A DNA stretch of 64,000 nucleotides from Allomuricauda ruestringensis DSM 13258 (GCF_000224085.1 NC_015945.1:2243501-2307500); one strand, 5' to 3'. Numbered from the stretch's first letter, positions 8,232 to 17,752 are shown. The notes: generated from the sequence alone by a model not told the origin. A program made the numbers and translations.

Positions 8232-9581
8232 ATGAGAATCATTATTGCAGGTGCTGGTGAAGTTGGATTTCATTTGGCCAAATTATTGTCCTACGAAGCA
8301 CAGGAAATCACTTTGATTGATACCGATAAGGAAAGACTGTCCTATGCCGATAACCATTTGGATATCCGAGTACTTCGGGGCGATGCCACATCTATCCAAG
8401 TATTGCAGGATGCGCAAGTCGATGGCTCCGATCTAGTAATCGCGGTAACAGCATCGGAAACTACCAACTTGACCCTTTGTGTACTTGCAAAGCAATTGGG
8501 TTGCAAACGTACCATGGCCAGAATTTCCAATACGGAATTCATGGACAATCGAGATATTATCAAGTTTGAGCAATTGGGAATTGATGAATTGATTTCCCCG
8601 GAGCGCTTGGCGGCCACGGAAATTCAGTTAATGCTCAACCAATCCGCCTTTAACGATACCTATCAATTTGAAGAAGGTCTGCTCACCATGTTCGGAGTAA
8701 TCCTGCCCAAAACCGCACCATTTGTAGGGAAGATGGTAAAAGAGGCAGCCCGAATTTTTCCAGAACTCAATTTTATGCCCATCGCATTACAGCGAAAAGG
8801 AACCCAATTTACTTTGATTCCAAGGGGTGATACCGTTTTTAAAGAAGGCGATCAGGTGTATTTTATTACTTCGGATAAAGGAGTGGAAGAGTTGTACAAG
8901 CTTTCTGGGATGCAAAAACAGGAAATCAAGAATGTAATGATTCTTGGTGGGAGCAAGGTTGGTTATAAAACAGCAAGGGATCTCTGCAACAAAAAATTCA
9001 ATGTAAAACTGATCGAAAAGAACAAGGAAAAAGCATTTGATATTGCGGATGAGCTACCGCATGCCCTTGTAATAAACGGAGATGGGCGTAATGTAGAGCT
9101 TTTGGAGGAAGAAAACCTGGAATCCATGGACGCCTTTATTGCCGTTACGGGGAATTCCGAGACCAATATAATGTCCTGTTTGGTAGCCAAGAGCAAAAAA
9201 ATCAAGAAAACCATTGCCTTGGTGGAGAACATGGACTATTTTCAATTGTCCCACTCCATTGGGGTGGATACCCTGATCAATAAGAAGCTCCTTGCCGCCA
9301 ACAGCATCTTTAGGTATATTCGAAAAGGGGAGGTACTCGCCTTGACCCGTTTGAACAATTTAAATGCCGAAATTTTAGAGTTTGAAGTAAAGGCTACATC
9401 TTTGGTGAATGGTGAGTTGATCAGGGAGCTTAATTTCCCTAGAGAGGCAAGCATTGGTGGTGTTATCCGAAACGGAGAGGGAATTATTGCGTTGGGTGAT
9501 TTTAGGATTGCCCAAGGAGATAAGGTAGTGGTCTGCTGCTTGCCCAAAGCCATACCAAGGATAGAAAAGCTGTTCCTATAA
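8232..9581 (+). CDS. trkA: Trk/Ktr potassium uptake regulatory subunit TrkA
   Basis: A 449-residue peripheral membrane protein with two tandem RCK units. The first Rossmann fold begins IIIAGAGEVGFHLAKLL with an acidic strand end (LIDTD) and RGDATS; the second begins NVMILGGSKVGYKTARDL (about 236) with LIEKN and VINGDGRN. Both are followed by TrkA-C domains (for example ERLAATEIQLML and EREASIGGVIRNGEG-like). It gates the TrkH channel in response to NAD(H)/nucleotides. It overlaps trkH by one base (stop TAA, start ATG sharing the A), indicating translational coupling. Confidence 0.96.
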   Translation: MRIIIAGAGEVGFHLAKLLSYEAQEITLIDTDKERLSYADNHLDIRVLRGDATSIQVLQDAQVDGSDLVIAVTASETTNLTLCVLAKQLGCKRTMARISNTEFMDNRDIIKFEQLGIDELISPERLAATEIQLMLNQSAFNDTYQFEEGLLTMFGVILPKTAPFVGKMVKEAARIFPELNFMPIALQRKGTQFTLIPRGDTVFKEGDQVYFITSDKGVEELYKLSGMQKQEIKNVMILGGSKVGYKTARDLCNKKFNVKLIEKNKEKAFDIADELPHALVINGDGRNVELLEEENLESMDAFIAVTGNSETNIMSCLVAKSKKIKKTIALVENMDYFQLSHSIGVDTLINKKLLAANSIFRYIRKGEVLALTRLNNLNAEILEFEVKATSLVNGELIRELNFPREASIGGVIRNGEGIIALGDFRIAQGDKVVVCCLPKAIPRIEKLFL

Positions 9582-11071
9582 TGAAGCTCAATACACGAAT
9601 CATTATCCATATCTTGGGGCTGTTGTTGCTTTGCAATGGTTCTTTTATGCTTTTAGCGGCAATTGCCAGTGGCATATATAAAGATGGTGCCACCATGGAA
9701 ATTATGTTGGCAGCCATTGTGACCATGCTTTTTGGTATGATGGCCATGTTCTACACCCGGGGCCATAAAAAGGAAGTCAAAAAGAGGGAAGGGTACATTG
9801 TGGTTACCTTCGGATGGATCGTAATGTCCATTTCAGGGATGTTGCCCTATCTTTTTTCCGGAGCAATACCTTCCATTACCGATGCTTTTTTTGAAACCAT
9901 GTCGGGCTACACCACAACGGGAGCATCAATTTTAGATAATATTGAAGCCCTTCCCAAAGGAATTTTGCTATGGAGAAGTCTTACCCATTGGATCGGGGGA
10001 ATGGGGATTATTGTACTTGCCATTGCCATTTTACCGCTTTTGGGTATTGGGGGCATGCAATTGTTCGCTGCAGAAGCGCCTGGGCCTGGCGGGGATAAAC
10101 TTCACCCAAGGATTACCGATACGGCTAAGAGACTTTGGTTGATTTATTTTGGATATACAGTCCTGGAAACTTTGCTGCTAAAGTTTGCTGGAATGTCCTT
10201 TTTCGATGCCATCAACCACGCATTGGCCACAATGTCAACAGGAGGGTTTTCTACCAAAAATGCGAGCTTGGCCTTTTGGAACGATCAACCTTTGATTCAA
10301 TACATTGTTATTCTTTTCATGTTTTTGGCAGGGAGTAATTTTGTACTCAGCTATTTTGCATTGACAGGAAAGGTGCAACGCATCCTAAGGGATGAAGAGT
10401 TCAAGTACTACCTTGGTTTTGTGGTGATTTTTACCATTGTGGTTGCCTTGGGTATTTATTTTAGGGCAGATGTGCCTGTATCTGATTTTCACCCTATGGT
10501 ACTGGGAGAAGTGGAAAGCACCATTAGGCATGGTTTGTTTCAGGTAGTTGCCGTGATTACCACAACAGGTTTTGTTTCTGCGGATTTCACCTCTTGGACC
10601 CCATTTTTGACCGTTTTCTTTTTTGGTTTGATGTTCCTCGGAGGTTCTGCGGGTTCAACTGCAGGGGGAATCAAGGTAATGCGCCACTTGTTGATCATTA
10701 AAAATGGTATTTTGGAATTTAAGCGGACCTTGCACCCAAATGCTATCATACCTGTTCGGTACAATCAGAAAACGGTTACAGAGCATATTGTTTACAATGT
10801 GATAGCTTTTTTTGTACTGTATATGCTGCTCTTTATTATAGGTTCGTTGGTGTTAGGCCTCTTGGGCTTGGACTTTGTATCGGCCGTTGGAGGTTCTGCT
10901 TCTTCGCTGGGCAATGTAGGCCCCGCTTTGGGTAGTTTAAACCCGGTCAGCAATTATAACAGCCTTCCTGCGGCTGGTAAATGGTGGTGTAGTTTTTTGA
11001 TGCTTTTGGGCCGATTGGAGCTGTTCACTGTTCTGATCTTGCTTACCCCATATTTCTGGAAAAAGACCTAA
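9581..11071 (+). CDS. trkH: Potassium transporter, TrkH family channel subunit
   Basis: A 496-residue polytopic membrane protein that forms the K+ pathway gated by TrkA. Four repeated M1-P-M2 units are visible through their selectivity-filter segments: SGYTTTGASILD (about 109), ALATMSTGGFSTKNAS (about 214), TTTGFVSADFTSW (about 327) and SSLGNVGPALGSLN (about 447). Length is typical of TrkH. It is the second gene of a two-gene operon ending in a hairpin terminator right behind the stop codon. Confidence 0.96.
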   Translation: MKLNTRIIIHILGLLLLCNGSFMLLAAIASGIYKDGATMEIMLAAIVTMLFGMMAMFYTRGHKKEVKKREGYIVVTFGWIVMSISGMLPYLFSGAIPSITDAFFETMSGYTTTGASILDNIEALPKGILLWRSLTHWIGGMGIIVLAIAILPLLGIGGMQLFAAEAPGPGGDKLHPRITDTAKRLWLIYFGYTVLETLLLKFAGMSFFDAINHALATMSTGGFSTKNASLAFWNDQPLIQYIVILFMFLAGSNFVLSYFALTGKVQRILRDEEFKYYLGFVVIFTIVVALGIYFRADVPVSDFHPMVLGEVESTIRHGLFQVVAVITTTGFVSADFTSWTPFLTVFFFGLMFLGGSAGSTAGGIKVMRHLLIIKNGILEFKRTLHPNAIIPVRYNQKTVTEHIVYNVIAFFVLYMLLFIIGSLVLGLLGLDFVSAVGGSASSLGNVGPALGSLNPVSNYNSLPAAGKWWCSFLMLLGRLELFTVLILLTPYFWKKT

Positions 11072-11072
11072 T

Positions 11073-11109
11073 AAAAAACCCCTTGGAGTTTACTCCAAGA
11101 GGTTTTTAT
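11073..11109 (+). terminator. Rho-independent terminator after trkAH
   Basis: CTTGGAGT (11082-11089) pairs with ACTCCAAG (11092-11099), extended by an AACC/GGTT outer stem with one mismatch, then TTTTT. It is followed by a small hairpin of the GATGCTGAA...TTCAGCAT type at about 11122-11145. Confidence 0.85.
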
Positions 11110-11161
11110 TGATTTATCGTGAGATGCTGAAACAGGTTCAGCATAGCATCTTAATATATTT

Positions 11162-12349
11162 TTAAAGCACGGCCTTAATTCGGGCAATGGCTTCTTTCAA
11201 TTCTTTTTCTGATGCTGCGTAGGATATACGAATGCAATTGGGGTTTCCGAAAGCTTCACCGGTAACCGTGGCCACATTGGCGTGCTCCAACAAATACAGT
11301 GAAAAATCTGAAGCATTGTTAATGGTAACACCGTTCAAGGTTTTTCCAAAGAAATCAGAAATATCGGGGAACACATAAAATGCACCCTCGGGCACGTTGA
11401 GGTTAAACCCTTCTATTTCTCCCAAAAGCCCAAGTACAAGATCCCTTCTTTCATGGAACTTATCGATCATAAACTGGATTTTGCTCACGGGAGCCTCCAA
11501 TGCGGTGATTACGGCACGCTGAGCAATGGCATTTGCTCCGCTGGTCACCTGTCCTTGCAATTTGGTGCAACCTTTGGCAATCCATTCCGGTGCACCGATA
11601 TAACCGATACGCCATCCCGTCATGGCAAATGCCTTGGATACCCCATTCACGGTAACGGTTCTGTCATACATACCATCAATACCGGCGATACTTGTGTGTC
11701 CGCCATCGGTAAAATTGATATGTTCGTAGATTTCATCCGATACTACATAAATATCGGGATGTTTTTTTAGTACCTCTGCCAAACCTTCCAACTCTTCTTT
11801 GCTGTACACGGAACCGCTAGGGTTACATGGTGAGCTAAACCAAATCATACGGGTTTTTGGGGTTATGGCAGCCTCCAATTGTGCTGGAGTCATTTTAAAA
11901 TCGGTATCAATCTGTGTGGTGACCTCTACCGGAACACCCTCGGCCAATTTTACGATGTCGCTGTAACTTACCCAATACGGAGCGGGAAGAATTACTTCAT
12001 CACCAGGGTTAAGAACCACCATGGCCACATTAAAGAGCGATTGCTTCGCTCCCGTGGATACCACAATTTGGTTCAAACCATAGTCAAGGTTGTTATCTCT
12101 TTTGAATTTATTTGAAATCGCGGCTTTTAGCTCTGCATACCCATCAACAGGGGTGTAGCTGCTATAATTCTCGTCGATGGCCTGCTTTGCGGCATCTTTT
12201 ATAAAATCAGGGATGTTGAAGTCGGGTTCCCCCAAGCTCAAACCTATAATATCCTTTCCTTCATTTCGTAATTCCCGCGCTTTGGCAGCCATGGCCAAAG
12301 TTGCTGACGTGGACATGTTCTTGATCCTGTCAGATAAATGGTTGCTCAT
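11162..12349 (-). CDS. aspC: Pyridoxal-phosphate-dependent aspartate aminotransferase (class I)
   Basis: A 395-residue fold type I aminotransferase, subfamily I-gamma by resemblance. Seen: GLSLGEPDFNIPDFI near the start, YSSYTPVDGYAELK, STGAKQSLFNV for the cofactor phosphate, PCNPSGSVYS, VSDEIYEHI, and the PLP lysine in VNGVSKAFAMTGWRIGY (about residue 240). The C-terminal RISYAASEKELKEAI carries the carboxylate-binding arginine. It most likely transaminates aspartate/glutamate; relatives can also act on prephenate or aromatic substrates. The desaturase gene lies 13 bases upstream on the same strand, so the two are probably co-transcribed. Confidence 0.92.
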   Translation of the reverse strand: MSNHLSDRIKNMSTSATLAMAAKARELRNEGKDIIGLSLGEPDFNIPDFIKDAAKQAIDENYSSYTPVDGYAELKAAISNKFKRDNNLDYGLNQIVVSTGAKQSLFNVAMVVLNPGDEVILPAPYWVSYSDIVKLAEGVPVEVTTQIDTDFKMTPAQLEAAITPKTRMIWFSSPCNPSGSVYSKEELEGLAEVLKKHPDIYVVSDEIYEHINFTDGGHTSIAGIDGMYDRTVTVNGVSKAFAMTGWRIGYIGAPEWIAKGCTKLQGQVTSGANAIAQRAVITALEAPVSKIQFMIDKFHERRDLVLGLLGEIEGFNLNVPEGAFYVFPDISDFFGKTLNGVTINNASDFSLYLLEHANVATVTGEAFGNPNCIRISYAASEKELKEAIARIKAVL

Positions 12350-12362
12350 TGATACTTCGTTT

Positions 12363-13466
12363 TTACTGATATTGAAGCGTTGGTTTTTTACCTAGCTCCT
12401 TTAAGTGTTTGAAGTGCGAAATTATAGCTTTTCTGGTAGTTTTATATTCGTGATAAGGCAAATTGAACTCCTGAGCAGTCTGTTTCACAATTTTGGAAAT
12501 ATTTGTGTAATGTATATGGCTGATGTTAGGGAAGATATGATGTTCCACCTGATGGTTCAATCCCCCGGTAAACCAGTTTACGATTCTGTTTTTAGTACCA
12601 AAATTCACAGTGGTGAACAATTGGTGAATGGCCCAAGTGTTCTTCATGTTTCCTTCCTCATCTGGCAAGGGGGTTTCTGCATGGTCCACAATGTGTGCCA
12701 ATTGGAAAACCACACTCAGGATCACTCCTGCAACGTAGTGCATAATAAAGAACCCAAGCAATACTTGCCACCAGGCAATGTCAACAAAAATCAACGGGAG
12801 AACAATCCAAATGGTTATATAGATTACTTTTGTTATAACCAATGTACTCCAGTTAATTACGGGATTAGGTAGCTTTCCGTAGCTCAATTTCCTCTTCATA
12901 TAACGGTACATCTGCTGGAAATCCGTGGTTATTGCCCAATTAAAGGTCAATAGGCCATATAGTAAAATGGAATAGTAATGTTGAAATTTATGATGCTTTC
13001 TCCACTCGGCATGTTTGGAGAACCTTAAGATTCTTCCAGCTTCCATGTCCTCGTCATGTTCGTGTATGTTTGTGTACGTATGGTGCAGTACATTGTGCTG
13101 AACTTGCCAGTTGTAAACATTACCGGCCAAAATGTAAATACTGCTTCCCATGAGTTTGTTTACCCATTTTTTATTGGAGTAAGCACCGTGATTTCCATCG
13201 TGCATTACGTTCATTCCAACGCCGGCCATTCCAACACCCATAGTGATGGAAAGTAGAAGATAGCCCCAGAAAGGCAGGTTTAAGGTTAATATTAAAAAGT
13301 AGGGGGTCAAAAAAATGGCAAACATCACAATGGTTTTCAAGTGAAGTTTCCAGTTTCCGGTTTTCTTGAGGTTATTTTCTTTGAAGTATTCATTAACTCT
13401 CTTGTTCAGCGTTCTGAAAAATTGTGCTGAATCTCTTCTTGAAAACCGGATGGTATTCTTATCCAT
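12363..13466 (-). CDS. Membrane fatty acid desaturase (acyl-CoA/acyl-lipid type)
   Basis: A 367-residue integral membrane di-iron desaturase. The three histidine boxes are intact: HDGNH (89-93), HNVLHH (124-129) and QVEHH near residue 305. Hydrophobic segments around 45-85, 175-260 give the usual four-helix membrane core. The order and type of boxes (QVEHH rather than HxxHH) match front-end or linoleoyl-CoA-desaturase-like enzymes, though the cytochrome b5 domain of classic front-end enzymes is absent. It presumably adjusts membrane fluidity. Regiospecificity cannot be told. A TACCTTTG box stands just upstream of the start. Confidence 0.92.
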   Translation of the reverse strand: MDKNTIRFSRRDSAQFFRTLNKRVNEYFKENNLKKTGNWKLHLKTIVMFAIFLTPYFLILTLNLPFWGYLLLSITMGVGMAGVGMNVMHDGNHGAYSNKKWVNKLMGSSIYILAGNVYNWQVQHNVLHHTYTNIHEHDEDMEAGRILRFSKHAEWRKHHKFQHYYSILLYGLLTFNWAITTDFQQMYRYMKRKLSYGKLPNPVINWSTLVITKVIYITIWIVLPLIFVDIAWWQVLLGFFIMHYVAGVILSVVFQLAHIVDHAETPLPDEEGNMKNTWAIHQLFTTVNFGTKNRIVNWFTGGLNHQVEHHIFPNISHIHYTNISKIVKQTAQEFNLPYHEYKTTRKAIISHFKHLKELGKKPTLQYQ

Positions 13467-13480
13467 AAAAAAAATTTTTA

Positions 13481-13488
13481 CAAAGGTA
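13481..13488 (-). promoter_or_regulatory. -7 box TACCTTTG ahead of the desaturase
   Basis: Exact TAnnTTTG match on the minus strand, 14 bases from the start codon. Confidence 0.55.
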
Positions 13489-13551
13489 ACTAAAATGCTT
13501 CTTTAGAGTCACAACGTTTTGTTAGAACGGTGTTAAGGTCTATAAAAGTAT

Positions 13552-13559
13552 TAATTTTG
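13552..13559 (+). promoter_or_regulatory. -7 box TAATTTTG ahead of rsmG
   Basis: Exact TAnnTTTG match on the plus strand, 20 bases from the rsmG start codon. Confidence 0.5.
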
Positions 13560-13579
13560 ACAAAAATAACGTTTGGAAC

Positions 13580-14218
13580 ATGAAAGCGGAACTCATCTTT
13601 AAATATTTTACGACACTCAACGACGAGCAAAAGCAACAGTTCATAAAGTTGGAGGCGTTGTACCAAGACTGGAACCAGAAAATCAATGTGGTTTCCAGAA
13701 AGGATATAGATGAGCTCTATTTGCGCCATGTTCTTCATTCTGTAGGTATAGCAAAGGTTCAAGTGTTTAACGAAGGAGCCCAAATCTTGGATGTGGGAAC
13801 GGGCGGAGGCTTTCCGGGCATTCCCTTGGCCATCTTATTTCCAAACGTAAAATTTACCCTTGTTGATGCAATCGGTAAAAAAATAAAAGTTGTTAATGAG
13901 GTGGTGGAAGGACTCGGATTGAAGAATGTTGAAACCCATCACTCCCGTGTGGAGGAAATTCCCGGACAATATGATTTTATTGTAAGCAGGGCAGTGGCTG
14001 CGATGCCAACATTTGTGCACTGGACCAAGGGAAAAATTAAGAAGGATTCAGCACACCAGCGAAAAAATGGCATACTTTACCTTAAAGGCGGAGACCTTAC
14101 GGAAGAGTTGAAGGGTTACGGGACCGTTCAAGTATTTGATTTAAACGAGTATTTCGAAGAGGATTTCTTTGAGACCAAAAAAGTAGTGTACTTGCCCCAG
14201 AAGTTTAAGCCAGTATAG
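13580..14218 (+). CDS. rsmG: 16S rRNA (guanine-N7)-methyltransferase RsmG
   Basis: A 212-residue GidB/RsmG protein that methylates N7 of G527 (E. coli numbering) in 16S rRNA. The N-terminal WNQKINVVSRKDIDELYLRHVLHS segment is the family signature, followed by the SAM-binding loop LDVGTGGGFPGIPLAI (about 74-89) and FIVSRAVAAMPTFVHW. Length is normal. It is the only plus-strand gene between two minus-strand blocks and ends 11 bases before the convergent TPR gene, with no terminator visible. Confidence 0.95.
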   Translation: MKAELIFKYFTTLNDEQKQQFIKLEALYQDWNQKINVVSRKDIDELYLRHVLHSVGIAKVQVFNEGAQILDVGTGGGFPGIPLAILFPNVKFTLVDAIGKKIKVVNEVVEGLGLKNVETHHSRVEEIPGQYDFIVSRAVAAMPTFVHWTKGKIKKDSAHQRKNGILYLKGGDLTEELKGYGTVQVFDLNEYFEEDFFETKKVVYLPQKFKPV

Positions 14219-14229
14219 CTTTAATAGTT

Positions 14230-16479
14230 TTACTTGGTGCTTAATACTAAATCCCAAAAGCGGATGTCCTTTTTTAGAGGGTCAAATATTTCCTCGTCTC
14301 GAATCATGTTTTTTTTGGAGCCATCAAGTTCAATGGCTTTGGTTATGCTTGAAAGTGATTCTTCATACTCTTTTTTGCCCATGTGCACGAGTGCTTTTAA
14401 GTACCACAAATAATAATATGTATTGTTTAACCTTATGGCAATGTTCAGTTGCTCGGTCATTTGAACAGTTTCTCCTTTTGTATAAAATAGCCAGCTTTTT
14501 AACCCCGTTAAGATTGCTTTTTGCTCTTTGGAGCTTACTTTTTTTAAGGCAAGGTCCAATTCGTGATGTGCCTCTTCAATTTTATTGTCAAAGCACAGAC
14601 TTATGCATTGCCATTGGGTAACCTCCAACCATCGGGGAGTATTGAGTTCAAGGGCTTTTTTAAAGGCTTCTGCGGATTTACCATATTTTTTTAAATGATA
14701 AAAATTGCTGCCAAGTTTAATCCAATGTGCTGCAGATGTGGGTTCATTTTCAATTTTTTCTTCACTGGATTTTACAGCAGCCTTGAATTTTTCTTTCATG
14801 TAGGAGCTATTGTTGTAATTGGTGTTATATTCTAAATTGACTTTGTTGCTTTCAAAATACAATAGGCTTAGTTGCTCTTCAATGGTTTTAAGAGTTGTTT
14901 TCAAGGTCTTGGGTTTTTCTTTGGCGAGCATTCGAAGTGTTTTAAGAGCGTCGATTTTCTTTGCCCTGATTTTTGCATGTTTTGAAAGAATGCCCAATAA
15001 CCGTATAAACGATGCTTCTGCCAACGGAATATTGTTTTCTGCCATATATATTTTTCCCAAATAGTAGTGGGCTTCCGGCAGTGCCTTGTTGATATTTAAT
15101 GCAGTCTGGAACTGTTCTTTGCTTAGAGGGAGGTTTGATTTGTAAAAAAGGATTTCCCCATAAGAAATAAGTGCCTCCACGTTCTCTGGATTGTATTGGA
15201 GGGATTTGATTAGCCTTGTTATCGAACTTTGGTACGCATCTTTGTCGGTTTTTAGAAGTTCAATCTTTAAGTTGTCTTCTCTTCCATAGGTGTGGAATTC
15301 ACTGGAAATCATTTTTTTTAATTCAATGTTGTTTGGGTTTTTCCGAACTATTTCTTCATAAGTTTTAAGTTTTGATTCCAAAAAATCATCATTGCACCAG
15401 TAGCGTCTGTAGTTTGCCCTGCCATTTTGTACCTGAAAGTGGTCTACCCAATTTTCGTACATCTCATTGGTCAATATTTCTATGTCTTCTACATAATTTC
15501 CTAACCAATAAATAGTTTGGGACAGATACTTCATGTCGCCAAACCATTTTTCAGCTGTATAATTGATTTCAATATAGGTACAGTCTTTATCAAGGTTTCG
15601 CGATTGGTGAAAATTACTCCTGCTATTAAGAATTCTTACGACTCTACCCATTGGGGGCGAGAGCAGCCGTAGTCTTTTTATGATGACTTGGCTATACTCA
15701 GGTTTAATTTTCATTAAAATACTGTGCCGGTCATGGTTTGATTTGAAAAAAACATCATTCCTTACTTCCTTTGTTTTTATGTACAAGAGTTTGGTGCACT
15801 GTAGTTCCTCTTCAAAACAATTCTGAAAGTAGGTTTTGGGGTCAAAATCATTGTCAAATATATTGGTTTCGTTCGGTGTTGAATATCTATTGGCGGCGTG
15901 AATAGGTCTGCTATCCATATAGCTGAGGTATACATCGGCAGTGCCCTGTTCGTTCTTGGCAAACCCCATAGCTATTTTTAAATACTGAAGTTCAGTGCAA
16001 GCAAAGGTCTCCAAACTATTTAAAATCCGTTTGGCCTTATGTATTTCGTTTTGCTCTAACAGTACAATAAGGTAAATGTGGTAATGAAGATAGGTTTCGG
16101 TGAGTTCTTTGGTATTTTGGGTAGGATAGAAATAGAAATAATCATCCAATGTGCTGATTACCTTTGTAGGGTTGTCCTTTTCCAAGTGAAAAATGGCAAG
16201 CTGCAAAGAAATATATGTGTCCAATAAACGATTGCTTGAGGATACGGCGAATGCTTTGGTGTATGCCCCAAGTGCAATTTTATATTCATCAATAGCTGCG
16301 TAGAGCTCTGCTTCTACACAATAAATCCATGCATCTTTTAGGCTTTCAATAGTTGCTAAACAATCTTTTAATGCTGTTTTGTAATTGGACGCCTTGGAAT
16401 ATTTGAAGATGTATTCAAAACAATGTTGAATGGTATCGTTCCCAGAGTCTTTGTTGGACCTATCTAAATTGTTTTTCAT
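14230..16479 (-). CDS. Large TPR-repeat protein of unknown function
   Basis: A 749-residue protein with no signal peptide or membrane segment, so probably cytoplasmic. TPR-like helix pairs appear at about 75-110 (YAAIDEYKIALGAYTKAFA), about 425-500 (ALISYGEILFYKSNLPLSKEQFQTALNIN, then EAHYYLGKIYMAENNIPLAEASF) and about 600-735 (AAHWIKLGSNFYHLKKYGKSAEAFKKALELN and later YLWYLKALVHMGKKEYEESL). A middle block (about 240-400) rich in Tyr/Trp/Asn has no repeat character. It is AT-rich compared with its neighbours. Function not recognised; TPR proteins usually act as protein-binding scaffolds. Confidence 0.8.
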   Translation of the reverse strand: MKNNLDRSNKDSGNDTIQHCFEYIFKYSKASNYKTALKDCLATIESLKDAWIYCVEAELYAAIDEYKIALGAYTKAFAVSSSNRLLDTYISLQLAIFHLEKDNPTKVISTLDDYFYFYPTQNTKELTETYLHYHIYLIVLLEQNEIHKAKRILNSLETFACTELQYLKIAMGFAKNEQGTADVYLSYMDSRPIHAANRYSTPNETNIFDNDFDPKTYFQNCFEEELQCTKLLYIKTKEVRNDVFFKSNHDRHSILMKIKPEYSQVIIKRLRLLSPPMGRVVRILNSRSNFHQSRNLDKDCTYIEINYTAEKWFGDMKYLSQTIYWLGNYVEDIEILTNEMYENWVDHFQVQNGRANYRRYWCNDDFLESKLKTYEEIVRKNPNNIELKKMISSEFHTYGREDNLKIELLKTDKDAYQSSITRLIKSLQYNPENVEALISYGEILFYKSNLPLSKEQFQTALNINKALPEAHYYLGKIYMAENNIPLAEASFIRLLGILSKHAKIRAKKIDALKTLRMLAKEKPKTLKTTLKTIEEQLSLLYFESNKVNLEYNTNYNNSSYMKEKFKAAVKSSEEKIENEPTSAAHWIKLGSNFYHLKKYGKSAEAFKKALELNTPRWLEVTQWQCISLCFDNKIEEAHHELDLALKKVSSKEQKAILTGLKSWLFYTKGETVQMTEQLNIAIRLNNTYYYLWYLKALVHMGKKEYEESLSSITKAIELDGSKKNMIRDEEIFDPLKKDIRFWDLVLSTK

Positions 16480-16687
16480 TATTGCTACAACTGTTGAGTT
16501 TGTGCAATAGGAGTCTATTAAGATAAATAGGAGGTTGTTCCTGATGCTGGATTATATTCCAAAGATAAGAGAATAAGGTGAAATTAGGATGTAAGGTGTT
16601 ATGTTAATGAATCTTAGCTAAAAGTGCTAATTCATTAGTTCGTAAAGAGGAGGTCGATAATGAAATTTGTTTTCACAAGAATTGAAA

Positions 16688-16810
16688 TCAAATACTGTAC
16701 ATCCTTTTATATACCAATCTGCATTTGCGGGCATAATCCTTGGCATATTGCCATAATTGCTCATACTTTTTAATCGCCAATTTCACCCATGCATTGATTC
16801 TAACTGTCAT
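16688..16810 (-). CDS. Candidate 40-aa basic small protein
   Basis: An ATG frame of 40 codons ending in TGA. The peptide begins MTVRINAWVKLAIKKYEQ and ends RLVYKRMYSI; it is rich in Lys/Arg with Trp and Tyr spaced along a likely amphipathic helix (eleven Lys/Arg, only two acidic residues). The codons look coding-like against the AT-rich surroundings. On the same strand TTG (16859-16861) and TAATTTTA (16831-16838) sit 20 bases apart, close to the Bacteroidota promoter pattern, 20 bases before the ATG. It may be a genuine small gene or the remnant of a longer one; I do not recognise it. Confidence 0.35.
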   Translation of the reverse strand: MTVRINAWVKLAIKKYEQLWQYAKDYARKCRLVYKRMYSI

Positions 16811-16830
16811 AACTAACTGATTTAGTATTA

Positions 16831-16861
16831 TAAAATTAAATAGATTACATTTAATTTACAA
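16831..16861 (-). promoter_or_regulatory. Candidate promoter TTG-N20-TAATTTTA ahead of the 40-aa frame
   Basis: -33 TTG and a -7 box with one mismatch to TAnnTTTG, correctly spaced on the minus strand. Confidence 0.35.
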
Positions 16862-16958
16862 TTAGTTAACGTTAATTTTACATTTAAATTGTAGGTTGAC
16901 TTCCCTTGAGGCTTTCTATCGAGGTAAATTTATTTTTGGTATGTTGATTTCTAGGTGT

Positions 16959-17723
16959 TTACTTATACAGGTCGTTTGTGTCAGCTTCGGCAATATCTAC
17001 AAAAAGTTGTCCCATTTTTGCGCAAATTAGGTTAAAGAACACCTCACCTTTTTCCTTGGTGGCTTTGTTGGGGTCGCCTACACCGGTATCCTCGCTTATT
17101 TTGGACCAAGGACGTTCTGTCCATGCCCATCCTTCGGAAAAGGCCTTGATCTTGTTTTTGAATTCTTTTCCATCGCCCCATTCTTCTTTGGGCAATACCA
17201 ATTCTGGCGTTAGATGGAGAATAAGGCTGGTTTCCATTTCACCGGCGTGATCGCCGGAGTTATCAAAAACCCCTGATTCATTTCCAAGGTTAAACCAATT
17301 GGTAACGCAAAGGAACATGTCGGGGAAAAGTAACCCTAGTTCCCTGATAATGGCCTTCCAATTGTTGCCGCCATGACTATTTAGGATCATAAATTTTTTT
17401 ATACCCTGACGATTCAAAACTGTGAGAATATCTTTTAAAATCGCAAATTGTGTACTGGGGTTTAAGTTCATGTCCAGGTAAATGTCGGATTGCCCGGTGT
17501 TCACCCCAAAGGGAATGGTAGGCAATACAATTATCTTGCTCCCTTGTTCCCAAGCAATCTTGGCCGATTCTTCGGCAATGCACGAGCCTTCGATCACATC
17601 GGTTGCATAGGGGAGGTGGTAGTTGTGCGCTTCGGTGGCGCCCCAAGGCAATATGGCAAGGTCAATAGATTCGTCTTTTAGATGTTTCCAGTTGGTTTCA
17701 GCCAAAATATAAGGTCTGGGCAT
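16959..17723 (-). CDS. Creatininase-family metal-dependent amidohydrolase
   Basis: A 254-residue member of the creatininase/MftE-like family of cyclic amide hydrolases. Metal ligands are recognisable: Glu and His in WGATEAHNYHLPYATD (about 28-42), the His of NSHGGN (about 115-120) and Glu in DHAGEMETSL (about 158-167). The family includes creatinine amidohydrolase, the FAPy deformylase of riboflavin synthesis, and peptide-clipping MftE; sequence alone does not choose among them. It lies 74 bases behind nothing obvious upstream and has pruA's terminator between it and pruA on the same strand, so it is probably transcribed after pruA only by readthrough. Confidence 0.85.
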   Translation of the reverse strand: MPRPYILAETNWKHLKDESIDLAILPWGATEAHNYHLPYATDVIEGSCIAEESAKIAWEQGSKIIVLPTIPFGVNTGQSDIYLDMNLNPSTQFAILKDILTVLNRQGIKKFMILNSHGGNNWKAIIRELGLLFPDMFLCVTNWFNLGNESGVFDNSGDHAGEMETSLILHLTPELVLPKEEWGDGKEFKNKIKAFSEGWAWTERPWSKISEDTGVGDPNKATKEKGEVFFNLICAKMGQLFVDIAEADTNDLYK

Positions 17724-17752
17724 GAGTGTTATAAGTTAGGTTAAACAAAAAA

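Larger units (their letters stand above)
16480..16958. other. 479-base AT-rich intergenic region
   Basis: Mostly AT-rich DNA between the TPR and creatininase genes. The only structured content is a 40-codon minus-strand frame with a candidate promoter (16688-16861). The rest shows no gene, repeat family member or terminator that I can support. Confidence 0.6.

Noticed and set aside
8047..8235. 62-codon plus-strand frame upstream of trkA
   Set aside because: Overlaps the ubiE promoter and the divergent spacer; no recognisable protein features.
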